In this document: one piece after another, positions 46,501 to 54,260 of the stretch
How positions within the stretch are numbered: the stretch's first letter is position 1
How the letters are laid out: the number at the start of each line of letters is the position of its first letter
From: Pisaster brevispinus
Lineage: Eukaryota > Echinodermata > Asteroidea > Forcipulatida > Asteriidae
Reading direction: 5' to 3'
NCBI GenBank assembly: GCA_023634235.1
Contig: JAMKCF010000001.1
Span: 32,265,272-32,329,271, forward strand
Length of the DNA stretch: 64,000 nt
The notes under the pieces: generated by a model
What the model saw: the letters and a program-made list of their open reading frames with translations, nothing else
Databases searched by the model: none
Told to the model about the DNA's origin: nothing
Program-made: the position numbers and the translations under genes

Positions 46501-49500
46501 TTTGTGTCGTCTTGATGTTGAGGTTCAATTGTCTGATGAGTTTCAAGGTTCAATTTAATTCCAATCTTGAGTTATGCTGTAGAGAAGAGTTCTAGGGAAG
46601 AAGAAGAAGATGGAGAAGGGAAAAAAAAACCAGAACAATATCAAGCATGTCAAGACTAAGAGTTGTTCGTGCATGTATTGCACAGACACCTAGAAACTAG
46701 CCATTGAGTTTTTGTGACATCACAAAAACAAGGTGTTCGTGTTTCTGTACGATGAATTATGTTAATCATTGTTTAGGATTCATGTTTCATTATTTAAGAT
46801 TCATATGTCAAGGTTGGCGTCACCAGATGCCCCTGCTTGGTATGATAACGTGATAAAGTGAATCTTTTGACAAAAATAGTGGAAGATTTAATATCATTTC
46901 TAATACATGAGTCACGACTTTATGGAACAATATTTTTCACAAGGGGCGGTGTGTAGTTTGAAGACGTCATCATTGATATATATTTAAAATGGCATGAAGT
47001 CAAATATTTTCATTTCATACATAGCAACATTTTCCGACTTCCCCTCATCTTGGCTGCAATTCTCGATACGAGGCTTGAAAATATTCTCAAGTACAACTAT
47101 CAAGTACATGTATACTGTTCACTGAATCTAATTAATTTTTTAATAGAAATTAATTTATTATTGAATAATAAATCACTATTAGTTTCCATTCACTGAATCT
47201 AATTAAATTTTAATGGAAATTGATTCCTTATTGAATAATACATCACAATCAGTTTCCATTCACTGAATCTAATAATTTTTTTAATAGAAATTGATTCTTT
47301 ATTTAGTAATAAATTACTATCAGTTTACACCAGCTATGTTATTGATATTGACATTATTAATTTTATAATTCTTAGAAGTTTTCAACAGGATTTCAAATTA
47401 AATTGGATTCTCATTGCATGTACACTTGATGATGATATCGTTAAAATAAATCAAGCATAGTGTAAGCTGTCGGATGCATTTCATAAATGGCTTGCTTGAT
47501 ATTTGAACATTGTTTTCCGTACGCAACGTTTTTTTTTTATTTGAGACTTTTAAAAGAATAAACTGTAAAAGATACTAAATTTATGTTAAAATAATACGTA
47601 TTTTATATAATATGAATTTTTCAAATTTTCAACTTCTGGTTTGAACCAGAAGTCAGGGTCAAATGGGGTCACGTTGTGTGCAGCGTTTGTTGGACTTTTA
47701 ACGACCTATCCGATGATGTGTAGATTGTAAAAATCCAACGTGCGGTTCATGAGTTATGATTTTTGACTTCATCAAGTTTGTGTTGTCTTGATACTGAGGT
47801 TCAAATGTCTGATGAGCTTCAACATTCAGTTCAATTTCAATCTTGTGTTATGCTGTAGAAAATCCAAAAACATGACTTTTTGAAGGACAAAAATCGAAGG
47901 TAAACTTCGACCTAGGGTAACGACCCGGAAGAAAAGGTCATTCGATTTTGGCGTTATCTTTCAAACGTTGCCCAAGTCCTGGTCATCCGATGCCAAACTT
48001 TGAACATCAAACCTTTAAAATTCACGAAGATACAGCGAATAGAAAATGGTAATTCTCAACTTTGAAAACCTTGTAATTCGACACCCGATGATGTCATCAT
48101 GACGTCATCAATTCTGTGCCGTTCTCATATTAGGGTTCAGTTGTCTGATGAGTTTCAATGTTCGTTTCCTTTTCTATCTTGTGTTTTGCTATAGCGAAGA
48201 GTTCTCCGGAAGAAGAAGAAGAAAAAGAAGATGGAGACCAAAAAAGAAGAACAAAAACAAGAGCTGTTCGTGCACATGTTGCACGAAGACCTAAAAACAC
48301 AACAATATCAAGAGGTGTTCGTGCACATATTGCACGAACACCTAAAAAATAAAAAAACTACACATGAATTTTTGTATACAAAAACAAGGTGTTCGGTGTA
48401 GGCATGTCCGAGTTAGCGTAAACATGTATTAGTACGAAATAATGATATATGTAAACTGAATGGTGGCTATAACGATTTGCAAATAAGAAACATTGATAAA
48501 TTTAAAAACTTATGAAGTCATATGATTTCAAAACTTATTTTTTATCGAGACTTTAATAACCCCATTAACCTTTTCCCTATGTGTTATAAGCAATGTATAC
48601 TCGGTACTTTTGTGTGAAGTTTCAAGTTTATGTACGCTTAGGAAGTGTGTCTTTGTTAGCGGACAATCGACGCCGAGAAGAAGAAGTACAAGAAAACGAA
48701 AAAATAAAAAAACGAACAAAAAGAAGAGGTCTTCGGACTTTTGTCCGAACACCTAAAAAGAAGAATTAAAAAAAAAAAAAAATGGAACAAAAACAAGAGG
48801 TGTTCCGGGCGGATTGCCCGAACAACTTATAAAAAAACGGAACAAAAGCAAGAGGTGTTCCGGGCGGATTGCCCGAACACCTAAAAAACAAAAAAACAAA
48901 AAACCGGAACCTTCATAAGAGGTGTTCCGGGCGGATTGCCCGAACACCTGAAAAACAAAAAAACACAAAACCGGAACCTTCATAAGAGGTGTTGCGGGCG
49001 GATTGCCCGAACACCTAAAAAATAAAAGAGCAATAACAACACCTAATAAGTGTTACATTCATCCATTGTTAGCACACCCACCTCACTCAAACTGGCTCCA
49101 CTGTTTACTAGAAGCCCGTAAGAATTGCATTAAGATATAATTTTTGCAAGAAAAATTAGACTTGGCTTTTACACATGTTCTTCAAAGACTAAGTTCTTCT
49201 CAAAATAGGGAGACCGCCAACATAAAGCTCGATAGCTCAGCTGGTAGAGCACCGGAACCTTCATCCAGAGGTCGCAGGCTCAAGTCTTACTCTTGTCAAT
49301 TGTTCTTTGCTCAACACCAAATTATTTTATTCTTTTTAAACAGAACATGCGTCTGAAGATCATTGCACCCTCCGGGACCACAGAGAGACGGTTCAGCTCC
49401 TGGATAGGTGGCTCCATCCTGGCTTCTCTAGTAAGTTCAAGGTTCAAAGTCCAAGAGATGGGGGTGGGGGTGAGACGACTTTTTTCTGTCTTCTTGCCGC

Positions 49501-49652
49501 TGACATTATCCATAATGTCGTCACAAATCAATCTTTAAATTTCTTTACGTTGCTGATTTATTCTTCTGCAGGGAACCTTCCAGCAGATGTGGATCTCGAG
49601 ACAAGAATACGAGGAGGCGGGAAAGAGTTGCGTAGAACGGAAATGTCCATGA
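31844..49652 (+). CDS. ACTL6A: ACTL6A orthologue: actin-related protein BAF53/BAP55, complete, 13 exons
   Basis: Exons are 31844-31868, 33598-33674, 34519-34696, 36423-36523, 37310-37407, 38128-38222, 39057-39163, 40403-40551, 41038-41152, 41847-41927, 43257-43352, 49344-49430 and 49572-49652. They join in frame to 429 residues, the human length. It starts MSGGVYGG and ends CVERKCP, like the vertebrate protein. The actin-fold nucleotide motifs are present as [16 protein letters not shown] and [10 protein letters not shown]. Other landmarks are [45 protein letters not shown] and [13 protein letters not shown]. By family knowledge it is a nuclear subunit of SWI/SNF (BAF/PBAF), INO80 and TIP60 complexes, where it pairs with actin on the HSA helix. 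Intron 7 uses a GC donor, and intron 11 is 6 kb of repeats. Confidence 0.97.
32153..33201. mobile_element. Tc1/mariner-type non-autonomous element in ACTL6A intron 1
   Basis: The left end CAGTCATTTGACCAGTTCGG and the matching inverted right end form a perfect repeat of about 26 bp, flanked by TA on both sides as in Tc1/mariner insertions. GACCAGTTCGGGATCA is repeated in tandem just inside the left end. Diverged copies lie near 32557 and 33001, recalling transposase-binding direct repeats. No long reading frame is present. Confidence 0.8.
33598..33674 (+). CDS. ACTL6A: ACTL6A exon 2
   Basis: Acceptor TTGTGTCCAG; encodes [20 protein letters not shown] then GEDSPK (first phosphate-loop region); donor AAG|GTAAGT. 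Confidence 0.95.
33700..34475 (-). repeat. MITE-like repeat R2 interrupted by a SINE
   Basis: R2 sequence on both sides (ATTAATGACCATAAAAACTT left, AGCTGTTGATAGCATAAAC right) is split by the family B SINE at about 33780-34088. The right end reads TTTATGACCCAACTCTG. Confidence 0.65.
33800..34085 (-). repeat. tRNA-derived SINE, family B, nested in R2
   Basis: The minus strand reads GTGACATGGCCGAGCGGTTA and GGGTTCGAGTCCCGATC. The body is shared with other family B copies. Confidence 0.75.
34519..34696 (+). CDS. ACTL6A: ACTL6A exon 3
   Basis: Acceptor TCATCCTCAG; encodes [14 protein letters not shown] to [11 protein letters not shown]; donor ATGA|GTAAGT. Covers the divergent subdomain-2 loop, the least conserved part. 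Confidence 0.94.
34783..35286 (+). repeat. 72-bp minisatellite, 7 units, in ACTL6A intron 3
   Basis: GTTTCAATGGGAG recurs at 34783, 34855, 34927, 34999, 35071, 35143 and 35215, exactly 72 bp apart. Alternate units read TTCTCAG and TTCTAAG, which shows a 144-bp higher-order dimer. Each unit contains ACACTAGGTGGCAGCA and ACCAGGTAAAT (one reads ACCGGGTAAAC). Confidence 0.92.
35935..36112. repeat. 178-bp foldback sequence in ACTL6A intron 3
   Basis: CACATATGGACTG at the left pairs with CAGTCCATATGTG at the right. Inner blocks GTCTATTCCCCC and GACCAGAAGAGGGACCTAT are likewise inverted around a centre near 36023. The whole could form one long hairpin. Confidence 0.8.
36113..36380. repeat. MITE with TTATAACACACCTC ends
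   Basis: A 14-bp perfect inverted pair, TTATAACACACCTC and GAGGTGTGTTATAA, bounds about 265 bp directly next to the foldback at 35935-36112, ending 40 bp before exon 4. Confidence 0.6.
36423..36523 (+). CDS. ACTL6A: ACTL6A exon 4
   Basis: Acceptor CACTTTCTAG; encodes [19 protein letters not shown] to HPVLMSEPP; donor CCG|GTATGT. Confidence 0.95.
36945..37282 (+). mobile_element. 3' end of a non-LTR retrotransposon
   Basis: The plus strand encodes [20 protein letters not shown] and then [18 protein letters not shown] with a stop, the usual LINE ORF2 tail. A 3' UTR and an (ATT)n tail follow. It ends 28 bp before ACTL6A exon 5. Confidence 0.75.
37310..37407 (+). CDS. ACTL6A: ACTL6A exon 5
   Basis: Acceptor GCACTGCAG, about 30 bp after a LINE tail; encodes [19 protein letters not shown] to CKNAVLT; donor ACTGC|GTATCC. 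Confidence 0.94.
37628..37866 (+). repeat. 240-bp repeat, second copy
   Basis: It matches 4507-4745 almost throughout, including GGCGTGCAGCACGCGCACAT and GCGCCTGCAAGCCAAAATGC. Inserted in ACTL6A intron 5, preceded by a (TA)n tract. Confidence 0.7.
38128..38222 (+). CDS. ACTL6A: ACTL6A exon 6
   Basis: Acceptor GCGCCATCAG; encodes [19 protein letters not shown] to YVLQQ; second nucleotide-binding loop; donor CAAG|GTATGT. Confidence 0.94.
38790..39025 (-). repeat. R2 fragment ending 31 bp before ACTL6A exon 7
   Basis: TTGCCTATAAATCAGCATTA and GGCTATGACCCTACCTTTA match the end of R2 copies. The element end abuts the acceptor region of intron 6. Confidence 0.5.
39057..39163 (+). CDS. ACTL6A: ACTL6A exon 7 (GC donor)
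   Basis: Acceptor TTGGACAG; encodes [19 protein letters not shown] to PPYLIASK. The donor reads AAG|GCAAGT, a GC-AG intron with otherwise perfect consensus. Confidence 0.94.
39184..39610 (+). repeat. 68-bp minisatellite, 7 units, in ACTL6A intron 7
   Basis: The block GTAACACCATGTACATGAG and its variants start at 39184, 39252, 39320, 39388, 39456, 39524 and 39592, exactly 68 bp apart. Each unit also has AACTTTGCATGGTGGAGATA. It begins 20 bp after the GC splice donor. A single diverged unit lies at 36560-36640. Confidence 0.92.
39690..40017 (+). mobile_element. Degraded LINE ORF2 tail in ACTL6A intron 7
   Basis: The plus strand reads [20 protein letters not shown] then [11 protein letters not shown] and a stop. 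This resembles the C-terminal region of RTE/CR1-type retrotransposons (RxxLAGHCxRHPE...LVLW.P). Later sequence continues in another frame, so it is broken. Confidence 0.6.
40036..40077. repeat. Perfect 19-bp hairpin with GCAA loop
   Basis: TATCCGCCTGTCTTTATCC, a GCAA loop and the exact inverted complement. It directly follows the LINE remnant. Confidence 0.85.
40403..40551 (+). CDS. ACTL6A: ACTL6A exon 8
   Basis: Acceptor GCCATTCACAG; encodes [19 protein letters not shown] to ADTPYEP; donor CAGA|GTAAGT; phase 2 out. Confidence 0.94.
40565..40880 (+). repeat. tRNA-derived SINE, family B, in ACTL6A intron 8
   Basis: The head is GTGGCGGAGTGGTTAAGAAC, and the box B region TTGGTTTGAGTCCTG is diverged. 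The body contains CTTGTCCTTCGGATGATATA. It starts within about 20 bp of the exon 8 donor. Confidence 0.7.
41038..41152 (+). CDS. ACTL6A: ACTL6A exon 9
   Basis: Acceptor CTCTCGTCAG; encodes [20 protein letters not shown] to FDPSHVK; donor AAG|GTCTGT. Confidence 0.94.
41847..41927 (+). CDS. ACTL6A: ACTL6A exon 10
   Basis: Acceptor CCTACTCCAG; encodes [20 protein letters not shown] then LDADIRA; donor GCT|GTAAGT. Confidence 0.94.
42546..42800 (-). repeat. hAT-like MITE (GGGATGTGAT ends), copy 3
   Basis: On the minus strand it has AGGATGTGAGAGGCTG, GCGCAAAGCGCGAAAACTTG and the C/T homopolymer tract seen in copies at 6530 and 12776. Confidence 0.55.
42878..43195 (+). repeat. tRNA-derived SINE in ACTL6A intron 10
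   Basis: The head GCGTGTCATGGCCTAGCGGT with box B GGGTTCGAGTCCCGGTC matches family B. The body after 43010 is different (CTGTTTCAGCCCCGGGAGTA), so it may be a chimeric or subfamily copy. Confidence 0.65.
43257..43352 (+). CDS. ACTL6A: ACTL6A exon 11
   Basis: Acceptor TGCCCACAG; encodes [20 protein letters not shown] to NKTPQ (adenosine-contacting GG loop of the actin fold); donor CAG|GTAATG. Confidence 0.95.
43398..43500 (+). repeat. tRNA-like SINE head in ACTL6A intron 11
   Basis: GGGTTGGCTTCGTGGTATC and CCTGGTTCAAACCCCACCAG resemble box A/box B of a tRNA. A non-tRNA body follows, so it is a SINE rather than a tRNA gene. Confidence 0.45.
43634..44762 (+). mobile_element. Unidentified hairpin-ended element, copy I
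   Basis: It starts ACTAGACATTTAG, followed by an 8-bp hairpin GAGTTTGT/ACAAACTC (43647-43664) and TTGAACAC. The body holds CCGGTTT...AAGGTCAAATGGGGTCAC repeats. It runs straight into copy II, and no clear 3' hairpin was seen. Confidence 0.55.
43750..47690 (+). repeat. Diverged repeat array of roughly 130-150 bp units with CCGGAAGT palindrome
   Basis: CTTCCGGTTTGAACCGGAAG or variants followed by AAGGTCAAATGGGGTCAC occurs near 43758, 43910, 44051, 44488, 44902, 45051, 45195, 45341, 45491, 45966 and 47632. Units from 44902 to 45491 are 144-150 bp apart. Between cores lie conserved phrases such as AATCCAATGTGTGGTT and GAGTTATGATTTTT. All copies are on the plus strand within ACTL6A intron 11. Confidence 0.75.
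44763..46693 (+). mobile_element. Unidentified hairpin-ended element, copy II
   Basis: It starts ACTAGACATTCA, with hairpin GTTTTTGT/ACAAAAAC (44776-44796) and then AAGGTGTTCGTG. The body carries several diverged repeats of roughly 130-150 bp and TGACGTCA palindromes. It ends in a GAAGAAGAAGATGGAG tract and a partly decayed hairpin at 46662-46690 (TTCGTGCA/TGCAC core). Confidence 0.6.
46694..48345 (+). mobile_element. Unidentified hairpin-ended element, copy III
   Basis: The 5' hairpin is GTTTTTGTG/CACAAAAAC (46708-46729), then AAGGTGTTCGTG. The 3' end has the purine tract GAAGAAGAAGAAAAAGAAG and two hairpins, at 48264-48292 (imperfect) and 48314-48342 (perfect 12-bp stem GGTGTTCGTGCA). The inner 5' motif GGTGTTCGTG is the start of the 3' stem. 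Confidence 0.65.
48355..49020 (+). mobile_element. Unidentified hairpin-ended element, copy IV, with clustered 3' hairpins
   Basis: The 5' hairpin is TTTTTGT/ACAAAAA (48369-48384), then AAGGTGTTCGG. Five 3'-type hairpins follow, at 48728-48753, 48799-48826, 48854-48881, 48921-48948 and 48988-49015. They have stems such as GGTGTTC-GGGC/GCCCGAACACC and GGTCTTCGGAC/GTCCGAACACC, mostly followed by CCTAAAAA-like A-rich sequence. Confidence 0.65.
49207..49300 (+). repeat. tRNA-derived SINE, family A, in ACTL6A intron 11
   Basis: GGGAGACCGCCAACATAAAG, TAGCTCAGCTGGTAGAGCAC (box A) and GGTCGCAGGCTCAAGTC (box B). It has the same leader as the copy at 232-345. It lies 45 bp upstream of exon 12. Confidence 0.65.
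49344..49430 (+). CDS. ACTL6A: ACTL6A exon 12
   Basis: Acceptor TTTAAACAG; encodes [20 protein letters not shown] then IGGSILASL; donor CTA|GTAAGT. It begins some 45 bp after a SINE head in the preceding intron. Confidence 0.95.
49572..49652 (+). CDS. ACTL6A: ACTL6A exon 13 with stop
   Basis: Acceptor CTTCTGCAG; encodes [20 protein letters not shown] then VERKCP and TGA. Confidence 0.95.
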   Translation, partial: GTFQQMWISRQEYEEAGKSCVERKCP

Positions 49653-49722
49653 AGTATCAACTATCCATCTTAACAAATAACCTCTAGAGTTTTCAGTCAT
49701 AAATTTGTTTTATACGGAGCCC

Positions 49723-50041
49723 CTAAAGGGACATAAGAAAACACATTCAGGTGCCAATAAATAGTAGGAGTTCTTTAACTCATGCGCTTAAAATCATTTT
49801 GTGCTAATGAAATCATTCCATGCACTCAAAATTATTTTGTGCGCTGGAAATAAATTATTTTGTCCCCTCTTTGTCCCCTCATATTTCATGTAGAGTGCAC
49901 GAAATGATTTTGTGAGCGTAAAACGATTTCGAGCGCTCGAATAGTTCATGTTGAGTGCACAAAATAATTTTGTGAGCACGCAAAATAAAGTACTTGATAT
50001 CGCTTGGTGAATTTGTTTTTCTTCATATGTCCCTTTAAGGA
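49723..50041. repeat. MITE in the ACTL6A 3' region
   Basis: The ends CTAAAGGGACATAAGAAAA and TTTTTCTTCATATGTCCCTT are inverted. The interior has AAAATAATTTTGTG-type inverted motifs with GAGTGCAC. Confidence 0.6.
49756..49761 (+). terminator. Candidate polyadenylation signal of ACTL6A
   Basis: AATAAA lies 104 bp after the stop codon. It falls inside a small inverted-repeat element (49723-50041), so the true 3' end may have been supplied or changed by that insertion. Confidence 0.4.
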
Positions 50042-51779
50042 ATCCATAGTCATGGATCCAGTTTCAGGAAAAGTTTTTTTTCTCTGAATAATCAAGATCA
50101 GTCTTATGGTACACGTATTAATAAGCAATTCGCTTGCGAACTGTTTTCGAGACAACTGAGTTCCATAGACTTCTCAAAGAGTTATGTCAACGTAGGACAT
50201 TTGCATTTCAGAATAGGAGTTAAAAAACCAAACTTGAGAGCCATGGTGTACACACCTGTGCCCCTCCCAGCTCTTTCAGAAGCTCCGTTTACCCCATGTG
50301 ATTAAAACAATAAATGGTTCAGAACCTCAAAAGCCCCCCAACCCTCCAAGAAAAAAGAAAAGTAATTACTTCATTTCCCTGCCTGCCCCTCTCCCCCCAA
50401 AAAATGTCTAGTTACGCCAGTGCTTGACACTAATAACAGCCCCACGCCCTTCTACTTGACAACTAGTGAAACGTTAGTTATAATGAATATTCATTATTAG
50501 AATGAGAACAATCATGAATATTCAATGTTTCTCTCTCATTTAACCAGCTTTATGAAGTTGGACCTAGCGTTAGGCCTACTAACTCTTAAGACTAGAGTAA
50601 AAACACTTCAAAATGCAACAGCTGCCAGACCGGCTATTTGTTTTTCCTGAGTTGCTTTGTCTTTGGCATTGTGTTATTTTATGGGATAGTCAGCTATACA
50701 TAAAGTGAAATTTGTGATATAAATAACCGTCTTCCTTTTTTTCTTTGTTCAATCTGGTGATTTGTCAGCTATTTCCTCTTTTTAAATTATTGTTAGAATT
50801 GGGTCGGGATGAAAATTAAAATGTTGGTTTTACATGATTGGAGCTTGCGTCTTGACCGAGGTGTGGTCGTTGGTCTACTCAGTGGTTGCATCTGCTATAT
50901 AGAATGCAGTGCTTGCTTGTGGGTTCGAATCCCACACAAGTAGCCTGTGGAATTTACCCACCAAAAGACTTTCCTTGGAAAAAAAACACCCAAACTAGTC
51001 TTTTTGGGGGAAACTCAGGTTTGCAGTCTCCAAAAAAAAAATGGAAGCTTGGTAATTCCATTGCGCCATTTCGGAAAAATTCAGGGATCTTTGCGAAGCA
51101 TAGGTTTTCAAGCTTAGGAAAACAAATTCAAGTTTTGCCATTCCAGGTCCACCGTTTCGAAAATACCCAGGGTCTTCTTTTGGAAAATAAAAGGGATCTA
51201 AGCGAAACATGGGTGTTCAGGCTCGGGAAAACAAATGGAAGAATAGGTATTAAACTTCAGTGCGCCGTTTCGAAAACACACTACTTTTTTTCCTAAAGGA
51301 AACATTTACGATCTTTGCGAAACACGCGTTTGAGGCTGGGGGGATTTGAAGCTTGATAATCGCAGTGTGTCGTTTTGCTAGGACAGAACTTGTTTCCATC
51401 AATCAGTCCACACACACATTCTACTTTGTGCATCCCTGTGGAGACATCTTCTGTTCTTTCATTTTGTTCCTGTTGTTAAGAACCTCCCATAGACTTTGTA
51501 CACACAATTACTTGTGGAGCAACCCAGTCTTTAGAATTCCCCCATGGAGACCCTTTGTTTTCCCTTTTCTGTTTTGTTCTCGGTCTCAATAAGGTAGTGA
51601 ATATGAAATCACCGTTAAAGTTATACATGTAGATGTTCAGTAGGCCTAGATTCAAAACTCGTCGCTGGATCGTCCTTGATGTTCAACGATTTCGCGTCAT
51701 CAGTGTGGCATTACAGTCAATGTTTGGATCGTTTGTAATTGATAATAAAGTGGCCTATACATGTACTTCGTTTTATTTT

Positions 51780-52163
51780 AAAGGTAGGGTGTACTTTTGG
51801 CAATTCCCCACAAGTTAGTGACCATACAAACTTACTTTTCAAAGAGCACTGGAGAGCTGTTGACATTGTGAGACATTGTTAGAAACGATCCCCTTTGAAG
51901 TAATGTAGTTTTAGAGAAGTAGGTATTTTTTCACACACAGAATTAAATCCGAGAAAGGCTTCAGGCATGAAACCTTTCTGAAAGCCTCTGAAAAGTACAC
52001 AAATATTGTATAAAACAAGAGTTTTTTCTTTCATTATATTCTTGTTACTTCGATGACCAATTGAGCCCAAATTTTCACACGTTTGTTGTTTTATGCATAT
52101 ATATAGGCCTATGTTGGGAAACACCAAGTGCAGGCCCTTTGGCACTTACCAGAAGTATACCCA
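51780..52163 (+). repeat. MITE-like repeat R1, second copy
   Basis: AAAGGTAGGGTGTACTTTTG to CCAGAAGTATACCC, with the same internal blocks (AGAGCACTGGAGAGCTGTTG) as 7880-8252. Confidence 0.65.
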
Positions 52164-53924
52164 GCTCACAACAAACCATTGGCCAAAACAGGATATACGT
52201 TAATCTATGGATGCACTGCAAAAACAAGATGCTCTGACAACTGGTGAACGGAGGTTAACACTAAAACGTTACGGGCAAGAACATGTGTTTGGTAAGGGGG
52301 TGCCCGCACGGTCCTGATAGGGGTACGGCATTTCCTACAAATTTTAAAGATGCGAGGGACGCCCCCCCCCCCCTCCCCCGCCCTCGCTTTCCATGTGTGG
52401 TTATTTCAAAAAGAGAAAACTAAATTTCTAGACTATGGGGGGTTCTTTGTTTGTTTAAATCCTTTTTTTCTTTGTTTGTTTGTTTTTGGGTTTTTTTTCG
52501 ACAAGTGAACAGTATTGTAGTCGGAGCACGATGTCTTTTGATATTAATATCCACCTACTCACCACGTGACTCAAGTACCACAACATTTCCAATTAAACCA
52601 AAGTGGGCACTCCAGCTCATTTGTGAGTCGGGGAAAAAAACTAGAACTGACGTGTAGGCCTGAATGTAAGTTACATATGGTTGTTTGCTCATCTAGTGAT
52701 AATACAATTAAAAGCCGCCAGTTTTGACAGCGGATTTCTGATTGATTTGCGTCCCGTTGTCTTTTAGTTCATGGTAATTATAAAGATTGAGACTCACTTT
52801 AGCAGTGTGTCTTCTTGTGGTGAACACTTGTGGATCGTTGTGCAGTGGAGTCGGCAACAAGCATTTGTCATTTTTGTTTGATTGGTAAGTCCGCTTCCAA
52901 CTCTATCATAGAACTATCTGAGCTTGTAATTTTGTTTTGTATCAGTTTCTCTTTCGTCCGTCATCGAATTTTCAAAGTACATGCACATGACTTTAAACTA
53001 GAAAATACGGGAGTGGGGAGCCGGTGTTCATTGCGTGGCATTTGTGGCTGGCCGCTGTGAATGGATCGAGTGGAAGGTGTGGTCCATATTAGCGGCCAGC
53101 CACCGACCAAGATTATTACCACTCGTTGACGACTGGCACTTCACACTGTTTTTGCCTTTAATAAAGACCTTTACTGAAAACAAACAGTAAAAAGTCAGAA
53201 TTTTTTTTTCTTTCGCCTATTATTTGTAGAACTAATTAAAGGGCCATTATTTAGGCTGTTCATCATTTTTTGCGTGGAACCTAATCTCTTATAAATGGTT
53301 AGCTATGTTAAGTCATATTTTAAAGAACGAGAATATGAGTTTTGAAAACTTAGAGCACCATAAATAGAAATTATTTGGTCGATGTTCGGCTTTGTAATCT
53401 GCTTCTCAATAAACCATGTAACACTATTAGGCCTGCGCTAAACGTCGCACTTTTGCCGTGTCGAACTCGAACAGTATTAGAAAATTATTAATTAAATTCG
53501 ACAAAAGAGCGACATTTAGCGCAAACTTTTGATTTAAGTTCGACAATGCCGTGTAGCACGGCAAGCTCTGCCGTGCTACACCATTTTGTCCCACCTTTTT
53601 TTCTTGATGGATTTGACTTCAGGAACCATTAAAAAGGAAAATTGGCATGGCCCGCCGAATGTTAGTAAAACGTTCAATCGTGTTAACAGATGTTTCAACC
53701 AAATGCAAAATTTTCGGCAAACTTCTAATTAAATAAAATACCTCCCATGATCGGTTGCTTTGTTTCCAATAAATTCAACACTATTTTTAAATATTTGTGT
53801 AACATTGTTACAAACTATAGCTATCTGTTTTTGTTTTGCATCTATGGCTTTCCATAGTTTTCCAGCCAGGGTTGGCAAAATCTTGGGCTGTGACGTTGCA
53901 AAAGAAAGGTCTATAGGACAATAT

Positions 53925-54260
53925 TCAAAATGGCCGCCGACGCCATCTTGTAAAACCTAATTTGTAGTAGGTCTGGCACTAGATGGACACAAGATATGTC
54001 AATTTCTACTATATCTGGGATGACAAATCCACTGGGATGGTCATTGTGAGGTTAAGGAATCATCTTGACCTCTAAATCCAAGATGGCCATCGTGGCCATC
54101 TTGAAAACGTATAACTTTCAATTACTCTGGCACCAGATGAACTAGACAGACAAAAGAAATGTCATTTTCCACTGTATCAGGCATAACAAAACCACCGGAA
54201 TGGTACTTGTGAAGTTTGGGGATCATCTTAACCTCTCCCTCCAAGATGGCCGCCGGCGCC
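53925..54260 (+). repeat. Diverged tandem repeat with AAGATGGCC palindromes
   Basis: AAAATGGCCGCCGACGCCAT, AAGATGGCCATCGTGGCCAT and AAGATGGCCGCCGGCGCC recur roughly 155-160 bp apart, with shared flanks CTGGCAC, ACAAGATATGTC/AAAAGAAATGTC and ATCATCTT. Confidence 0.65.

Noticed and set aside
48158..48352. 64-codon frame rich in Glu and Lys
   Set aside because: It is the purine tract and hairpins at the end of an element, with no conservation signal.
43634..49020. LTR retrotransposon or LINE as the source of the intron 11 repeats
   Set aside because: No reverse transcriptase, long terminal repeats or poly-A tail; ends are hairpins instead.
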